DNA from: an uncultured bacterium | Lineage (GTDB): Bacteria; Cyanobacteriota; Vampirovibrionia; Gastranaerophilales; Gastranaerophilaceae | Assembly: GCA_948684385.1 (NCBI GenBank) | Contig: CAPQCU010000002.1 | Span: 124,001-188,000 of the forward strand | DNA: 64,000 nt | Direction: 5' to 3' | Shown here: positions 8,058 to 15,487 of the stretch, piece after piece | How positions within the stretch are numbered: position 1 is the stretch's first letter | How the letters are laid out: each line of letters starts with the position of its first letter | Notes under the pieces: generated by a model | The model's database searches: none | What the model was told of the DNA's origin: nothing | What the model saw: only the letters and a program-made list of their open reading frames with translations | Position numbers and translations under genes: made by a program

Positions 8058-9731
8058 CTATATTAATCTGTTTTTTTGAAGATTTTCAACTACATCTTTT
8101 ATGGCAAGTTTCGCTTTTTCTATAAAAGCTTCACCATTTTCTGACTCAAACTTGGACTGAAGCACTTTTAAAATATCTGCCTGCATATACTGATACATCA
8201 AAGGACTTTTCACTATTGCTGAGACAAGAGCCGGAGAGAAAATACCTTTAGACAGAATAGAGATTACATTATTAATAAGCATAAGCTCTTCTTTAGCCCA
8301 GTTCTCAATCTCAAGCTTAAACGGTTTCACTTCACCCAGAATAAAAGGCGTTCCGCAGCAAGAAAGGAATAAAGGAATGTCATCAAACCTTACATTCTTC
8401 ATACCCTCAATATAAGCCCCGAAAGGAGTTGTATTATATATTTCAGTAAATTTCAACTCCTTGATAAGAGTTTCAAAGTGCTGAATAAACGCGGCATAAT
8501 CTTCTCTTGTATCCACAAGTCCGCCGGTCACAGATTTAACTTTTACAACTTTTTTCTGAGCGTTATTGATAGCTATTTTATCGTCAGTAACTTTATTCAT
8601 AACTTCACCGGTAGAATAAATTACATCACCTTTAAACGCCATATCAAGCCCTGAGAAAATTATTTTGCAAAAGCCCATTTTAATAGCAGCCACAAGAGCC
8701 ATTGCTGTAGCAGTTCCGCCGTTTTCGTCCATAAATAATTTATTATACTGCGCAAGTTTCTTCACTACCATATCGTTTTGAGAAAAAGAAACAAAAATAC
8801 GTTTGAAATTCTTTGTAAACAAAACGCTGTCAGATTTTACATCCATAATACAGTTTGTCTTTGCACAAAAATCATCCAGCCCTGTTAAAGTAGCATCAAT
8901 TTTTGCAGCATCAAGGCAAACAGTAAAATCAGGCACAATTCCGTTTGCTTCCAAAACTCTTAAGACTTTATTAACCGCAAAGATTACAAACTTATCTCTA
9001 TTTGCTTTAATCTTTTCGATATTTTCATTCAAAGACGGTCCGGCAGCAAGAATTAAAGCTGTTTGACCGCTGAATTTGTCTTTCAAATCAGAAAGCCTGT
9101 ATGCTTGAGAATTATTAATATTGCTAATGTTTTTCAAAGTATTCAAAAGCCATCGTTTTGAATATTTTGTAATTGTATTCACATCAACCATCTTACTTCT
9201 GCAAGTTTCGTAAACTTTCTGGGTAACTTCAAGAAGTTCCTGGCTTCTGACAACAGCATAGTTTTTCAAATAAACAACTTCTACTTTATCATTTGTAAGA
9301 TAGGTTTCAGAAAGTTTTTTAACCAAATCATTTATATCATCCGTAACAAAAACTCTGCCGCTTGCAAGGTGTTCTGAAATATCAACATTATTTAAAACAA
9401 AATGCAAAAGCTTTGTATCCGGCTCATAAACATAAACTCTTGAAGGATACGTGTTATAAACTTCATCCAGCAAATAGCATAGTCCGATACCAAAAGTAAT
9501 AATAATATCATTCTTTTCCATCGGATTTTTTATAGAAGCTTTAAGCATATCACGGATAGCCTGTCTCGGGTCGTTCAAATCATCAAAAGGAACATCGTTT
9601 TTCATAAGCAGATAATCGTTTGACGGAGTCATACAGTATGACATATTTTTGCTTGAATCTTCCAGTGTTATTTGAGTTAACTTCGACTTGAGAACTTCGT
9701 TACCTAAAAAATCTAAATTCCTTTGAAACAT
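8058..9731 (-). CDS. Maf-like DUF115 protein (motility accessory factor / MptE-like glycosyltransferase)
   Basis: 557 residues. The central part (about 210-390) matches the DUF115/MptE-like fold: ALILAAGPSLNENI, then VNKVLRVLEANGIVPDFTVCLDA and KIIFSGLDMAF. Proteins of this architecture (Maf) are implicated in flagellin glycosylation with nonulosonic acids. An N-terminal domain (LLMKNDVPFDDLNDPRQAI, IITFGIGLCYLLDEV) and a helical C-terminus are also typical. AAGGAAG precedes the ATG. Flagellar rod genes occur in the same window, which fits. A 13-G tract lies 53-65 nt upstream of the start (see findings). Confidence 0.85.
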   Translation of the reverse strand: MFQRNLDFLGNEVLKSKLTQITLEDSSKNMSYCMTPSNDYLLMKNDVPFDDLNDPRQAIRDMLKASIKNPMEKNDIIITFGIGLCYLLDEVYNTYPSRVYVYEPDTKLLHFVLNNVDISEHLASGRVFVTDDINDLVKKLSETYLTNDKVEVVYLKNYAVVRSQELLEVTQKVYETCRSKMVDVNTITKYSKRWLLNTLKNISNINNSQAYRLSDLKDKFSGQTALILAAGPSLNENIEKIKANRDKFVIFAVNKVLRVLEANGIVPDFTVCLDAAKIDATLTGLDDFCAKTNCIMDVKSDSVLFTKNFKRIFVSFSQNDMVVKKLAQYNKLFMDENGGTATAMALVAAIKMGFCKIIFSGLDMAFKGDVIYSTGEVMNKVTDDKIAINNAQKKVVKVKSVTGGLVDTREDYAAFIQHFETLIKELKFTEIYNTTPFGAYIEGMKNVRFDDIPLFLSCCGTPFILGEVKPFKLEIENWAKEELMLINNVISILSKGIFSPALVSAIVKSPLMYQYMQADILKVLQSKFESENGEAFIEKAKLAIKDVVENLQKNRLI

Positions 9732-9783
9732 AAAACTTCCTTCTTAACTTTAAAATACCATGTTTCTTAAGAATTGTAAAGTT

Positions 9784-9834
9784 GGGGGGGGGGGGGTAAA
9801 TGTATTGGATCGGATTTAAAACTACAAGTTAGAC
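9784..9834 (+). repeat. Intergenic repeat copy 5 with 13-G tract
   Basis: A run of 13 G (9784-9796) replaces the usual GGGG, followed by TAAATGTATTGGATCGG and TTTAAAACTACAAGTTAG. It lies upstream of the Maf-like gene. Confidence 0.75.
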
Positions 9835-9845
9835 AGCCTACGGAA

Positions 9846-9893
9846 GGGGGGGGTAAATATATAAGACTGGCTTTGAGACTACCAGTTCAACGC
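9846..9893 (+). repeat. Intergenic repeat copy 6 with 8-G tract
   Basis: GGGGGGGG (9846-9853) is followed by TAAATATATAAGACTGG and TTGAGACTACCAGTTCAACG. Confidence 0.7.
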
Positions 9894-9904
9894 CCTTCGG
9901 AGAG

Positions 9905-9961
9905 GTGGGTAAATGTATTGGGTTAGATTTAAGACTACATGCTTAACGTCCTATGTTTACC
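9905..9961 (+). repeat. Intergenic repeat copy 7, closing with inverted GTTTACCCCC
   Basis: GTGGGTAAATGTATTGGG, then TTTAAGACTACATGCTTAACG, and the end GTTTACCCCC is the inverse of the start motif. The stop codon of the minus-strand gene at 9957 is the TAA inside GGGGGTAAAC. Confidence 0.7.
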
Positions 9962-10829
9962 CCCTTTTGTCAACAATCTCTTCAAACTGTCTAAAAATAT
10001 CATTACCTACAAGCTGTTCTATCCTTGAACGACTTTCAAAGAATCTTCCTCTTGCTTTTACCTGTTCGTCAAGAGCTTCACGATAAAACGTATCAGTTAT
10101 TAATATGACTTCTTTAGACAAATTTTGTGAATTTTGATAATTCTTATGTCTGTCCTGCACCATCTTTGTTGTCATATCATAATACTGCCTTGCAGTCATA
10201 TAATCGTAATACATATCAACAACTTTTTGCTGAAGCTCGTCAACTTTTCTTACAAGAATAATCATATCCGCATCAGTAACCTGAGTGTATTTGTAGTTCA
10301 AAGCCTTAGTATCCTGAGACATAATTCCCAAAGTATTACCGCCTATTAGCGCAGCACTTGCCAGAATAGGATTGCCGGTTCCTGCTCCAAGAAATGTAGA
10401 CATACCCGCAATCGTAGTCAAAACTTTCTTAACTGCACTTGAATCGGGTTTGTCTTTATCCGGATTAGAAAGCTTATAAATAGCAAACTTAATTGTGTCA
10501 CTCTTCGTTGCAGCTCCCTGCCAGAGAAGCGACAAGTCTTCCATCATATCGTTATAATCAACTTCAACAGATTTAGAAACTTCAATAGCCATTTTTTTAA
10601 TACTCAAATCAGCATATGTTAAAGTTTCAAACTTATCTTCTTTCACAATCGCAGGTTTGACTTCAATCTTTCCGGTTACATCAACTTTATTTTCCGGAGT
10701 ATCCGTAGTTCCAAGCCTGTAAAAAATATCTTTAGGAGAAGTTACGTCATCAAGCTTAACTTCCGCAGAAACAGGAAGTACGATAAGCGCTGATAAAAGC
10801 AATAAAGAAATGAACTTATTTTTTGCCAT
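9957..10829 (-). CDS. Secreted helical protein, paralogue of the upstream gene
   Basis: 290 residues from the ATG at 10829, chosen over longer in-frame starts because GGGAGG lies 8 nt upstream and a signal peptide follows (MAKNKFISLLLLSALIVLPVSAE). It contains SLLWQGAATKSDTIKFAIYKLSNPD, a short hydrophobic stretch (about 150-180), then long helices (VRKVDELQQKVVDMYYDY) ending in ARGRFFESRSRIEQLVGNDIF. It aligns along most of its length with the next upstream protein (LWQGTVENNQVIEFALKKLATPE). The end resembles the helical hairpins of TolC-like proteins, but this is weak. The start overlaps the upstream gene by 14 bases. Confidence 0.82.
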   Translation of the reverse strand: MAKNKFISLLLLSALIVLPVSAEVKLDDVTSPKDIFYRLGTTDTPENKVDVTGKIEVKPAIVKEDKFETLTYADLSIKKMAIEVSKSVEVDYNDMMEDLSLLWQGAATKSDTIKFAIYKLSNPDKDKPDSSAVKKVLTTIAGMSTFLGAGTGNPILASAALIGGNTLGIMSQDTKALNYKYTQVTDADMIILVRKVDELQQKVVDMYYDYMTARQYYDMTTKMVQDRHKNYQNSQNLSKEVILITDTFYREALDEQVKARGRFFESRSRIEQLVGNDIFRQFEEIVDKRG

Positions 10830-11658
10830 CTGAACTTCCTCCCTTATACAAAACTGCGTCAAAGTCATATTGATAAATTTCCAATGCATCAACAACTTTT
10901 TTACCTGCAAGCCTTTGAAGCTGAATGTGATATTTCTTTGCAGACTGTTCCAGCTTAAATTCCTGAATTCGCATTGAATCGTACAAAGATGAAGATATCG
11001 CAATTTCCAAAACATCTCCGCCATCAAGAGCTTTGGAATAATTTCTGCTGTACAAAATCATCTTTGAGCGAGTGTCTTTTAGCTGGCTCAAAGTATTTTT
11101 GTAATTGTAATACGAGCTTATAAGCGAGTCTTGCAAATCTTCAATCATGCTTGCAAGTTCAATCAACTCTGTATCAGTAAGCGGAGTTTCCTGAGGCACA
11201 TTCTTTCTGTTTAAAAGCCCTTGAGCAAGCCGTCCTGCAGAGAAAGCAGAAGTTTGTATTCCGTAATTCGCGCCCATAAGGCTCGGCACAAAAGAAGCCC
11301 CTGCAACAATTGCAGAAAGAGTTTTCGCCATCAAAGACGAATGAATTCTTCTCTGAGACTCAGGAGTTGCAAGCTTCTTGAGCGCAAATTCAATGACCTG
11401 ATTATTTTCAACAGTACCCTGCCACAACTTTTCTAAGTCCTTTATATCGTGCTCCTTTTGAAGATCAATAAGTTTTGCTAAGTCTTCCGAATCGTTTACA
11501 AGCAAAGAACCTTTAAGCTCCTTAGCAGAAGTTTCAAGCTGAAGCTGAGGTTTTTCAACTTCGTTTTTATCAAGCGTAACAACATCACCGCCCGCTCCAA
11601 AAACAAGCTGAGGAAACAATAACGCACTTATTAAGCTCACTCCCAAAATCTTCTTCAT
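10816..11658 (-). CDS. Secreted helical protein, first of a paralogous pair
   Basis: 280 residues with a signal peptide (MKKILGVSLISALLFPQLVFGAGG). It shares with the downstream protein the LEKLWQG motif, a hydrophobic middle segment (KTLSAIVAGASFVPSLMG), the LTDTELIELASMIEDLQDSLISSYYNY helix and a final helix ending in LQRLAGKKVVDALE. Probably periplasmic or on the outer-membrane side; function unknown. TATAAT lies 6 nt before the ATG with no Shine-Dalgarno, so the mRNA is probably leaderless. The downstream gene, with its own strong Shine-Dalgarno, overlaps the end by 14 bases. Confidence 0.82.
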   Translation of the reverse strand: MKKILGVSLISALLFPQLVFGAGGDVVTLDKNEVEKPQLQLETSAKELKGSLLVNDSEDLAKLIDLQKEHDIKDLEKLWQGTVENNQVIEFALKKLATPESQRRIHSSLMAKTLSAIVAGASFVPSLMGANYGIQTSAFSAGRLAQGLLNRKNVPQETPLTDTELIELASMIEDLQDSLISSYYNYKNTLSQLKDTRSKMILYSRNYSKALDGGDVLEIAISSSLYDSMRIQEFKLEQSAKKYHIQLQRLAGKKVVDALEIYQYDFDAVLYKGGSSDGKK

Positions 11659-11664
11659 AATAAT

Positions 11665-11670
11665 ATTATA
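11665..11670 (-). promoter_or_regulatory. -10 element for a probable leaderless mRNA
   Basis: TATAAT on the minus strand, then 6 nt (ATTATT), then the ATG at 11658. TTGCTT about 19 nt upstream may be the -35. No Shine-Dalgarno fits. Confidence 0.6.
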
Positions 11671-11757
11671 TACCCGAATAGGAAGAGAAAAGCAACTTTT
11701 TTTAAAGTAATGTATTCAGATGATTAAAATAAAATGATAATATATTAAAATAACAAC

Positions 11758-11996
11758 ATCGGGCACTCCCAAACCTTACTTCTCAAGGACGAACTGTAAA
11801 TTCAGACAATGCTTGAAGAAAGGAGGTTGTATGATTGAAGTATTAATGCTTATCTTTTTAATATTGCAGTCCATAAGAGACGAAAATACTAAAAAACTAG
11901 CACTAATCACAATAATCATAGTGCTAGTTACATTTAAATAACTAGAATCGGGAGTTAAAATTCAGAGAGTGTAACCAGCACTCTTTGATGCCCGAT
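11758..11996 (+). other. Structured unit enclosing a 36-aa hydrophobic peptide gene
   Basis: ATCGGGCA (11758-11765) is complementary to TGCCCGAT (11989-11996), allowing 5'-3' pairing of the transcript. A second ATCGGG (11947-11952) can pair with the same CCCGAT as the outer part of a 3' hairpin, whose inner stem is AGAGTG/CACTCT (11966-11984). The AATTCAGA string occurs both before and after the ORF. Competing 5'-3' and local pairings of this kind are known from type I toxin mRNAs. Confidence 0.5.
11831..11941 (+). CDS. 36-residue hydrophobic peptide, toxin-like
   Basis: Starts MIEVLMLIFLILQSIRDENT, then two Lys and LALITIIIVLVTFK: two hydrophobic stretches around a short charged linker, long enough to insert in a membrane. 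The Shine-Dalgarno AAAGGAGG is strong with good spacing, which makes a real gene likely despite its size. It lies inside a transcript with 5'-3' complementarity next to XRE regulators. These traits fit type I toxins or small holin-like peptides, but no family match is clear and the toxin role is an inference. Confidence 0.6.
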   Translation: MIEVLMLIFLILQSIRDENTKKLALITIIIVLVTFK

Positions 11997-12037
11997 TGAT
12001 ACTATTATTATAAACGATTTTTATTGTTTTGCAACTG

Positions 12038-12322
12038 TTACTCATCCATTAACTTAAAATCATCGCCAAGTTCTTTTCTTAAAAGCTTAGAGAATTCCGA
12101 ACAATCTATTTCAAGCGCTTCGGTTATTTTCCATAAAGTCGCAAACTCAATACTATATAAGCCTCTTTCTATCTTACTCCAATTACTTTTGTCGATATCA
12201 TATTCCTGGGCAATTTTACTAATTGAAACATTCTTTTGAAGCCGTAATTTTCTAATTAGCTCTGAGGTTTTCGCAATAAAATAACTTTTTCTATCTTCAT
12301 ATTGGTTTCTTGAGTTATACAT
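12038..12322 (-). CDS. XRE-type HTH regulator
   Basis: 94 residues. The helix-turn-helix spans about residues 20-75 (LRLQKNVSISKIAQEYDIDKSNWSKIERGLYSIEF), the compact Cro/C1-type fold; no effector domain. It is followed upstream on the same strand, 12 bases away, by another XRE gene, so the two probably form an operon. No Shine-Dalgarno stands out. Together with the third XRE gene and the tiny peptides it makes up an immunity-region-like islet. Confidence 0.85.
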   Translation of the reverse strand: MYNSRNQYEDRKSYFIAKTSELIRKLRLQKNVSISKIAQEYDIDKSNWSKIERGLYSIEFATLWKITEALEIDCSEFSKLLRKELGDDFKLMDE

Positions 12323-12334
12323 ATCTATCTTTAA

Positions 12335-12664
12335 TCAACTTAAAACTTTTAATACACTATACAAAATTTTACACTTCTCTTGGTTATCTTTGATTAAATT
12401 AAATCTTTTATTGAAATCTTCCAAAATATTAATTTCTTTTGTCTCTTCATTTCTGAACATTAATTCCGGCTCAACTTCTAAAACTTCAATTATTTTGTTG
12501 ACATTTTCTGTAGTAGGAAATCTTAAACCTCGTTCTATATTACTTATAGCAGAAGGACTCATCCCAACTTTTTCGCATAATTGTTCCTGGGTAAATCCCC
12601 GAACTTCTCTGTATTTACATACATTTTTGCCAAAAACAGTTTTTATATCAAACTTTTTATTCAT
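12335..12664 (-). CDS. XRE-type HTH regulator with helical tail
   Basis: 109 residues. HTH at about 14-68 (REVRGFTQEQLCEKVGMSPSAISNIERGLRFP), followed by a helical tail (FNKRFNLIKDNQEKCKILYSVLKVL) likely used for oligomerisation. The layout closely matches the 112-residue regulator at 12786-13124, so they are probably paralogues. The upstream region 12702-12740 carries dyads (CTAGTGGCTAG and GTTGTAACACAAC) that could be its operator. Confidence 0.87.
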   Translation of the reverse strand: MNKKFDIKTVFGKNVCKYREVRGFTQEQLCEKVGMSPSAISNIERGLRFPTTENVNKIIEVLEVEPELMFRNEETKEINILEDFNKRFNLIKDNQEKCKILYSVLKVLS

Positions 12665-12701
12665 AATAATATATTAAGATTTATTGTAGATTTTTATAAT
12701 A

Positions 12702-12737
12702 GTCACATACACCTAGTGGCTAGTTGTAACACAACCA
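12702..12737. promoter_or_regulatory. Dyad-rich operator-like region between two XRE genes
   Basis: Contains TAGTCACA, the dyad CTAGTGGCTAG and the dyad GTTGTAACACAAC. A related TCACA-CTAGT-TGTGA dyad precedes the XRE gene at 50468, which supports operator function. Confidence 0.4.
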
Positions 12738-12741
12738 GGAG

Positions 12742-12768
12742 CATGGTATAATAAACCTGATTGGAGGT
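12742..12768 (+). promoter_or_regulatory. Extended -10 promoter and Shine-Dalgarno with no ORF behind
   Basis: TGGTATAAT is followed by AAACCTGATTGGAGGTG, a good Shine-Dalgarno, but the next codons run into stops (GTG TTA TTA TAA, or ATT ATA AAA TAA). This is probably a scar of a lost gene. Confidence 0.35.
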
Positions 12769-12785
12769 GTTATTATAAAATAATT

Positions 12786-13124
12786 TTATCTTTGTAGTGC
12801 AATAATAATATTACTGATTTCTTTCAACTTACTTGTACTGAAACTTGGTAAAGCTCGTTTTATATCATCAATATAGTCATAATCTTCTTCTGATAAAATT
12901 CGGACTCTATTGAAGAAAAAGAATGATGGTTCGACATTAAAATAATTACAAAGGCTTGAAAGAGCTTCGCTTGACACAAAAGCCCGACCCGTTTCAATAC
13001 TGGCAATAGTTGTCGGCTGTAATCCAACAAACTCAGCTAATTGCTCTTGAGTAATGCCTTTCAATCGCCGAAGTTCTCTTACAGTCTCGCCAAAAGTAAT
13101 TTTTATTTTATTGCTATCAATCAT
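12786..13124 (-). CDS. XRE-type HTH regulator with helical tail
   Basis: 112 residues. HTH at about 14-70 (RRLKGITQEQLAEFVGLQPTTIASIETGRAFVS), then EPSFFFFNRVRIL and a helical tail (STSKLKEISNIIIALQR). It resembles the 109-residue regulator in domain order. Divergent from the small-peptide/HAD gene pair, with an AACGT-N6-ACGTT dyad (13169-13184) in the shared upstream region. It probably represses one or both directions, as phage-type repressors do. Confidence 0.87.
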   Translation of the reverse strand: MIDSNKIKITFGETVRELRRLKGITQEQLAEFVGLQPTTIASIETGRAFVSSEALSSLCNYFNVEPSFFFFNRVRILSEEDYDYIDDIKRALPSFSTSKLKEISNIIIALQR

Positions 13125-13168
13125 AACAATATCCTAATGTATTTTTTTTGACCTTTCTATACAATTTA

Positions 13169-13184
13169 AACGTATTAAAACGTT
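13169..13184. promoter_or_regulatory. AACGT-N6-ACGTT dyad in divergent promoter region
   Basis: 5-bp arms around ATTAAA, between the XRE gene (start 13124, minus) and the small-peptide gene (start 13250, plus). Candidate operator. Confidence 0.35.
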
Positions 13185-13249
13185 ATAAATACAAAAAAAT
13201 AATTATTAAAACAATAAATTTATATTTAAAACAACAAAAAGGAGACCAA

Positions 13250-13354
13250 ATGACCAAAACTGAATTTTTATACTACTGCATTCTTACAATCCAATTAATC
13301 CAAATAAGCATTATGCTGGGATTATATTTTGCAGGGAAAAAACACAATGGTTAA
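13250..13354 (+). CDS. 34-residue membrane peptide
   Basis: From ATG 13250, with AAAGGAGA 5-6 nt upstream. The sequence starts MTKTEFLYYCILTIQLIQIS, continues through a hydrophobic segment (IMLGLYFAG) and ends in KKHNG: a single membrane span with a basic tail. Longer in-frame starts at 13148 lack a binding site. The end overlaps the start of the HAD-like gene by 8 bases, so the two are coupled. Function unknown. Confidence 0.55.
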   Translation: MTKTEFLYYCILTIQLIQISIMLGLYFAGKKHNG

Positions 13355-13685
13355 AACAATTCAAATCGATTTAGATGGCGTTTTGAACACATACTGCGGC
13401 AATTATGATGAAAATAAAATTTCTGCTCCACGCAAAGGAGTGAAAGAATTTCTTGAAAAACTCGCCAAAAATTACCAAATTGAAATATTTACCGTCAGAA
13501 ATATTGCACTTGTAGAAAAATGGCTTATCAAAAACAAACTTGATAAGTACATTACAAATATTTCAAATATTAAAAATCCATTTTCAACAGTAATTATTGA
13601 CGACCGTGCAATTAGATTTGACGGGAATTTTGATAAAACATACGAAGAAGTTATAAACTTTATTCCTCACTGGAAAACTACTTAA
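13347..13685 (+). CDS. Small HAD-superfamily phosphatase-like protein
   Basis: 112 residues. HAD motif I is IQIDLDGVL (DxDG, residues about 5-13), motif II falls near IFTVRN, and the late acidic motif is VIIDDRAI. A minimal HAD fold with no cap domain; similar small proteins are common in phages and mobile elements, where they act on nucleotides or unknown phosphate esters. Start at 13347, overlapping the peptide gene by 8 bases. Its end overlaps the convergent TPR gene by 8 bases. Confidence 0.78.
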   Translation: MVKTIQIDLDGVLNTYCGNYDENKISAPRKGVKEFLEKLAKNYQIEIFTVRNIALVEKWLIKNKLDKYITNISNIKNPFSTVIIDDRAIRFDGNFDKTYEEVINFIPHWKTT

Positions 13686-14610
13686 TATACTTTGTCATAA
13701 TCAGTTTCTTTAAAGCTTTTGCGTTCACTGCCTGAGGGTCAAGCTCCAGAATTTTATCCAAATTCTGAACAGCTTCCTCATACTGACCCAAAGTTTTTTG
13801 AACTGCAGCAATCGCATAATAAGCATCTATAAACTCATTATCAAGAGCAACTGCCGAAACAAAATCATCAAGTGCCTGTTTCGGGTTTGTTTTGACAATC
13901 AACTGACCGCGGTTAAAATACGCATCTATCATATTTTTATCAATTTCAATCGCTTTAGTGTAATTTTCAAAAGCTTTTTCGTTATTACGCAAGCTATGAA
14001 AAGCAATCCCTTTATAAAAATACGCAATAGCAAGCTCAGGGTTGAATTTCAAAGCTTCATCAAAATTCTTTATAGCATCTGCAAAATTTCCGCTATTAAC
14101 TTCGTATATTCCTAAACTTAAATAAAATTTTTCACTAAAATCTTTATCATCTTCCATGCAGGCAGAAGCAAAAAGCCTTGCTTTATTATCCAGAGCCATC
14201 TGGAGTTTCGGGTTTAACAAAATAGCTTTATTATAATCTGCAAGCGCACCTTCTAAATCACCCTGTTTAAACTTCGTATATCCGCGATTGTTATAAGCAA
14301 GAGCACATTTATTATCAAGAGTTATCGCCCTGTCATAATCATCCACAGAAGCTGAATACTCGCCAAGTTCATTGTTTACAAGTCCTCTGTTGATATAAGC
14401 GTCCAGAAAATGAGGATTTGCCTCTATTGCTTTTGAATACAGCACTTTTTTTTCTTCAAGCTCCTGTGTAATCAAAGCCAGATAAAAGAAGTATTCGCAT
14501 TTTGTACCAAAGCGTTTCAAATCATTCTCTATAATTTTTCTAGCCTGAGCAAAATCATTCGCATTCAGGCAGTTAACTATTTTTTTAATGGTTTTATTTT
14601 TGTCTTTCAT
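13678..14610 (-). CDS. TPR-repeat protein
   Basis: 310 residues from ATG 14610. At least seven tetratricopeptide repeats (for example AYNNRGYTKFKQGDLEGALADYNKAILLNP and AYFYKGIAFHSLRNNEKAFENYTKAIEID) span residues 35-300, with no signal peptide, so it is a cytoplasmic scaffold. A longer frame to 14673 would run across a terminator hairpin and is not used. An extended -10 (TGCTAAAAT) ends 7 nt before this ATG with no Shine-Dalgarno, so the mRNA is probably leaderless. Partner unknown. Confidence 0.85.
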   Translation of the reverse strand: MKDKNKTIKKIVNCLNANDFAQARKIIENDLKRFGTKCEYFFYLALITQELEEKKVLYSKAIEANPHFLDAYINRGLVNNELGEYSASVDDYDRAITLDNKCALAYNNRGYTKFKQGDLEGALADYNKAILLNPKLQMALDNKARLFASACMEDDKDFSEKFYLSLGIYEVNSGNFADAIKNFDEALKFNPELAIAYFYKGIAFHSLRNNEKAFENYTKAIEIDKNMIDAYFNRGQLIVKTNPKQALDDFVSAVALDNEFIDAYYAIAAVQKTLGQYEEAVQNLDKILELDPQAVNAKALKKLIMTKYIK

Positions 14611-14617
14611 AGAAAGT

Positions 14618-14626
14618 ATTTTAGCA
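14618..14626 (-). promoter_or_regulatory. Extended -10 for a probable leaderless mRNA
   Basis: TGCTAAAAT on the minus strand, 7 nt before the ATG at 14610, directly behind the preceding gene's terminator. Confidence 0.6.
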
Positions 14627-14630
14627 TAAA

Positions 14631-14656
14631 AAGCGGGCGGCTCAAACCGCCCGCTT
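14631..14656 (-). terminator. Rho-independent terminator
   Basis: AAGCGGGCGG pairs with CCGCCCGCTT over a 6-nt loop, followed on the minus strand by a T-run; ends the SIMPL gene. Confidence 0.9.
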
Positions 14657-14673
14657 GATTTAGTATTATGCAC

Positions 14674-15414
14674 CTATTTAACAAAAAAGCTTGCGTTTAC
14701 ATTAGCATAAATCTTAATTACTCCGCCTGAGATAGCAGTAGAAGCTCCGCTTGCTGTTTCTACTTCAGCAGCATCAGCCATCATATTTTTTGCCATATAA
14801 AACCTTGGAGTATGGCTGTAATTATTTGCATTACAGCTCAAATCAAAAGACTTCACTCCGTCTAAGCTTGTTCCCAAAGTTCTTGCAATAAGCCCTGCTC
14901 TTGTCTGTGCTTTTTTAGTAGCAATGTCGAGCAAATCGTTACACTGAGCATCATAAGTTGAAACAGAGAAGTTTAAGCTGTCTACGTTTGTCGCTCCTGC
15001 TTCAATTGCTTTATCAATCATTGAACCTACTTTATCAATTGATTTTGTATGAACAATAACTCTGTTAGAAACTTCGTATTTATCGAAATTACGTTTTCCG
15101 CTTGAATAAGTATAAACAGGTGATGCATTGTAATCAGATGTTTTAATGTAATCTCCGTTTGCCGGCGTAAGCATTGAACTTAAAACAGAAAGCACTTTAT
15201 CAGACGCTTCTTTATTCATCTGGGTAGCTTTTTGCATAGATTTGTTATCTGTTGTTCTTACAGCAAACGAAAGTTCTGCAACATCCGGCGCAATTTCTGT
15301 ATTAGCAGATGTTGAAACGGATATAGAGCCTCTGTCACCAGCTGCAGCAAGAGCAGCTCCTGATAAACCGGTAACAGCTGTTAATACAAGTAATGATGCC
15401 AATAATTTTTTCAT
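14674..15414 (-). CDS. Secreted SIMPL-domain (DUF541) protein
   Basis: 246 residues. Signal peptide MKKLLASLLVLTAVTGLSGAALA, then the SIMPL/DUF541 pattern: GSISVSTSANTEIAPDVAELSFAVRTT, VLSVLSSMLTPANGDYIKTSDYNASPVY, VIVHTKSIDKVGSMIDKAIEAGATNVDSLNFSV and a late AKKAQTRAGLIARTLG-like helix. Known members (BP26 and YggE) are periplasmic or outer-membrane-associated and form channel-like oligomers or affect oxidative stress; the exact role is unclear. The GGAGGG Shine-Dalgarno is strong. It sits between the giant autotransporter and a TPR gene and ends in a strong terminator. Confidence 0.88.
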   Translation of the reverse strand: MKKLLASLLVLTAVTGLSGAALAAAGDRGSISVSTSANTEIAPDVAELSFAVRTTDNKSMQKATQMNKEASDKVLSVLSSMLTPANGDYIKTSDYNASPVYTYSSGKRNFDKYEVSNRVIVHTKSIDKVGSMIDKAIEAGATNVDSLNFSVSTYDAQCNDLLDIATKKAQTRAGLIARTLGTSLDGVKSFDLSCNANNYSHTPRFYMAKNMMADAAEVETASGASTAISGGVIKIYANVNASFFVK

Positions 15415-15487
15415 AATTCCCTCCTAACTTTCTTTCTTTATTATAGACGATTTTAATTCAAAAATGTTCATTTTCAAGAAAAAAAGA

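Noticed and set aside
10830..11027. Longer start for the 290-residue secreted protein
   Set aside because: It lies inside the upstream paralogue gene, lacks a ribosome site and would bury the signal peptide.
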